A stretch of DNA of 6,163 bases from J038 sp036734085 (GTDB lineage Bacteria > Chloroflexota > Anaerolineae > Aggregatilineales > Phototrophicaceae), in the NCBI GenBank assembly GCA_036734085.1, contig DAIMZF010000178.1:1-6163 (forward strand), read 5' to 3'. A program made the position numbers and the translations under genes. Under the pieces are notes generated by a model that was given only the letters and a program-made list of their open reading frames with translations, did no database searches and had not been told where the DNA came from. Shown here piece after piece: positions 5,005 to 6,163 of this stretch. Numbering within the stretch: position 1 is the first letter of the stretch; every line of letters starts with the position of its first letter.

Positions 5005-5982
5005 ATGACATCCGCCTTTCGTGAATTCGAGAGCTACCCCCAGAACAACCTAACACCGGCCACCATCGCGCCTACCACGCTGGAATGGCAGGTGGGCAAT
5101 ACGCCCTTACTCAGCTTTAAGCGCGTCACCGCGCATCTACCCGCAGATGTGCAGGTCTTCGCTAAGGCGGAGTGGACGAATCCCGGCGGGAGCGTCAAAG
5201 ACCGCGCCGCCTTGCAGATTATCCGCGAAGCCGAGCGCGACGGCAGACTCACACCCGGCAAAATCATTATGGATAGTACCAGTGGCAACACGGGCATCGC
5301 CTATGCCATGATTGGCGCGGCGAAGGGCTACCGTGTCAAGCTGTTTCTTCCCGCCAACGCCAGCCCGGAGCGCATCGCTATTCTACGGGCTTATGGTGCG
5401 GAACTCGTGCTGACTGACCCGCTAGAAGGCAGTGACGGCGCAATCCTGGCCGCGCGGGAACTCATCGCGCAGGAGCCGGAGCGTTACTTCTATGCCGACC
5501 AGTACAACAACGACGCCAACTGGCGGGCGCACTATCACGGCACAGGCGCGGAGATATGGCGGCAGACCGATGGCGCGGTAACGCACTTTGTCGCCGGGCT
5601 GGGCACATCCGGCACGCTGATGGGCACGGGCAAGCGCCTGAAAGAACATAATCCGGCTATTCAGGTGATTTCACTGCAACCGGATTCGCCGTTTCATGGG
5701 CTGGAAGGCTGGAAGCACATGCCCAGCGCCATCAAGCCGGGCATCTATAGCGCGGCCTTCGCGGATGCGGATTTTCCAGTCAGCACAGAGGAGACTCAGA
5801 GGATGGCGCGGCGTTTAGCGCGTGAGGAAGGCTATCTGGTGGGTATTAGCGCGGCAGGCGCGATGGTTGGTGCGTTGCGCGTGGCGGAGTCAGTCGCGGC
5901 GGCAGGCAAGCCCGGCGTAATCGTGACGCTCTTCCCGGATAATGCTTACAAGTACCTAAGCGAGTCATTCTGGACGAATTAA
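5005..5982 (+). CDS. cysM: PLP-dependent cysteine synthase, CysM type
   Basis: This is a cytoplasmic fold-type II PLP enzyme of 325 residues that makes L-cysteine from an activated serine and a sulfur donor by beta-replacement. Visible motifs, in order: GNTPLL (31-36), the cofactor lysine K65 in NPGGSVKDRAA, the substrate-binding loop STSGNTG (91-97), HFVAGLGTSGTLMGTG (194-209) with the PLP-phosphate loop GLGTSGT, and VGISAAGA (279-286) with S282 placed to contact the pyridine nitrogen. The last motif has Ala-Ala-Gly where classic CysK/CysM have Ser/Thr-Gly. The sequence HYHGTGAEIW followed by THFVAGLGTSGTLMGTG resembles mycobacterial CysM more than CysK. Whether the acceptor is O-acetylserine or O-phosphoserine, and the donor sulfide or a sulfur-carrier thiocarboxylate, cannot be decided here. 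The roughly 30-residue N-terminal extension before GNTPLL is somewhat long. The gene has its own promoter, attenuator-like leader and terminator, so it appears to be monocistronic. Cystathionine beta-synthase-like activity is the main alternative. Confidence 0.88.
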   Translation: MTSAFREFESYPQNNLTPATIAPTTLEWQVGNTPLLSFKRVTAHLPADVQVFAKAEWTNPGGSVKDRAALQIIREAERDGRLTPGKIIMDSTSGNTGIAYAMIGAAKGYRVKLFLPANASPERIAILRAYGAELVLTDPLEGSDGAILAARELIAQEPERYFYADQYNNDANWRAHYHGTGAEIWRQTDGAVTHFVAGLGTSGTLMGTGKRLKEHNPAIQVISLQPDSPFHGLEGWKHMPSAIKPGIYSAAFADADFPVSTEETQRMARRLAREEGYLVGISAAGAMVGALRVAESVAAAGKPGVIVTLFPDNAYKYLSESFWTN

Positions 5983-5996
5983 GTGTATTTGCGCGG

Positions 5997-6027
5997 GGCT
6001 GGCGGCAGTAAGCGCCAGCCTTTTTTT
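5997..6027 (+). terminator. Intrinsic terminator of the cysteine synthase gene
   Basis: GGCTGGCG (5997-6004) pairs perfectly with CGCCAGCC (6013-6020) around an eight-base loop and is followed by seven T (6021-6027). It begins 14 bases after the stop codon. No T-run lies on the opposite side, so it serves only the plus strand, although it also separates the convergent gene at the right edge. Confidence 0.92.
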
Positions 6028-6059
6028 GTGGAGCAACGCGCTGAATGTCACGCTTCAAA

Positions 6060-6163
6060 CTACAAAACGTGCCGCAGACGTTCCCCTGCCAGCCGTGCGC
6101 CGATGAGGTTACGCGATACCGGGCCAATCTCCAGTTCAGCCAGTGCGCCCGTCACGTATAGCC
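6060..6163 (-). CDS. C-terminal end of a convergent gene (partial, 33 codons visible)
   Basis: Read on the minus strand from 6161, an open frame of 33 codons runs to a TAG at 6060-6062. It contains TGALAELEIGPVSRNLIG and ends GERLRHVL. The composition and the Gly-Pro-x-x-Arg-Asn pattern look like a real protein C-terminus, and the other minus-strand frames there are closed early or look random. The Gly-rich 'TGALAELEIGP..RN..GAR.A..R' ending reminds me of the last helix of some FAD-dependent oxidoreductases, but this is a faint resemblance. The 5' part lies outside the window. Confidence 0.5.
   Translation of the reverse strand, partial: LYVTGALAELEIGPVSRNLIGARLAGERLRHVL

Noticed and set aside
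5846..6127. Minus-strand 93-codon open frame at the right end
   Set aside because: It overlaps the cysteine synthase end and its terminator in antisense. A different minus-strand frame (6060-6161) gives a more protein-like C-terminus there.
1..6163. CRISPR array, insertion sequence, tRNA or rRNA
   Set aside because: No regularly spaced direct repeats, transposase-like ORF with terminal repeats, or cloverleaf/rRNA-like sequence was seen on either strand.

Overview
This is a 6.2 kb piece of a draft bacterial scaffold with two runs of exactly 100 N (1113-1212 and 3143-3242). They look like scaffolding placeholders, so true distances across them are unknown. Gene style points to Chloroflexota, perhaps an Anaerolineae-like member, most likely from a metagenome: a secreted WD40 protein whose mature start reads 'ITPDNAA', a free-standing LexA-type winged-helix protein, and a CysM-type cysteine synthase. 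The lineage is an inference from protein style only.

Layout. On the left, a minus-strand gene (51-1370) encodes an exported WD40 beta-propeller, interrupted by the first gap. Upstream of it lies a divergent intergenic region with a possible 33-codon hydrophobic ORF (minus) and a good sigma70-type promoter (plus). That promoter drives an 87-residue LexA-like DNA-binding protein (1692-1955), which ends in a clear intrinsic terminator. Next come two plus-strand membrane transporters separated by the second gap: an EamA/DMT-family permease (2162-3142) and an MdtG-like MFS exporter (3318-4634). On the right is a cysteine synthase of the CysM type (5005-5982) with its own terminator. The window closes with the last 33 codons of a convergent minus-strand gene.

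The most interesting region is the 370 bases between the MFS gene and the cysteine synthase. In order it holds an 11-bp inverted repeat straddling a TTGACA-N17-TAAACT promoter, a 14-codon ORF with its own Shine-Dalgarno sequence (MFSLRSCTTCHSTG, two Cys and three Ser codons), an intrinsic terminator, and the cysteine synthase start. The RNA around the leader-peptide stop codon can form about 15 base pairs with the 5' arm of the terminator. This is the geometry of ribosome-mediated transcription attenuation: a ribosome stalled at Cys codons would leave the antiterminator free, and one that reaches the stop codon would cover it. I see the parts directly in the sequence. The regulatory behaviour is inference.

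Functional links between the genes are otherwise loose. The E. coli EamA protein exports O-acetylserine and cysteine, so a cysteine-related role for the EamA-family protein here is conceivable but unproven, and terminators and gaps argue against a single operon.
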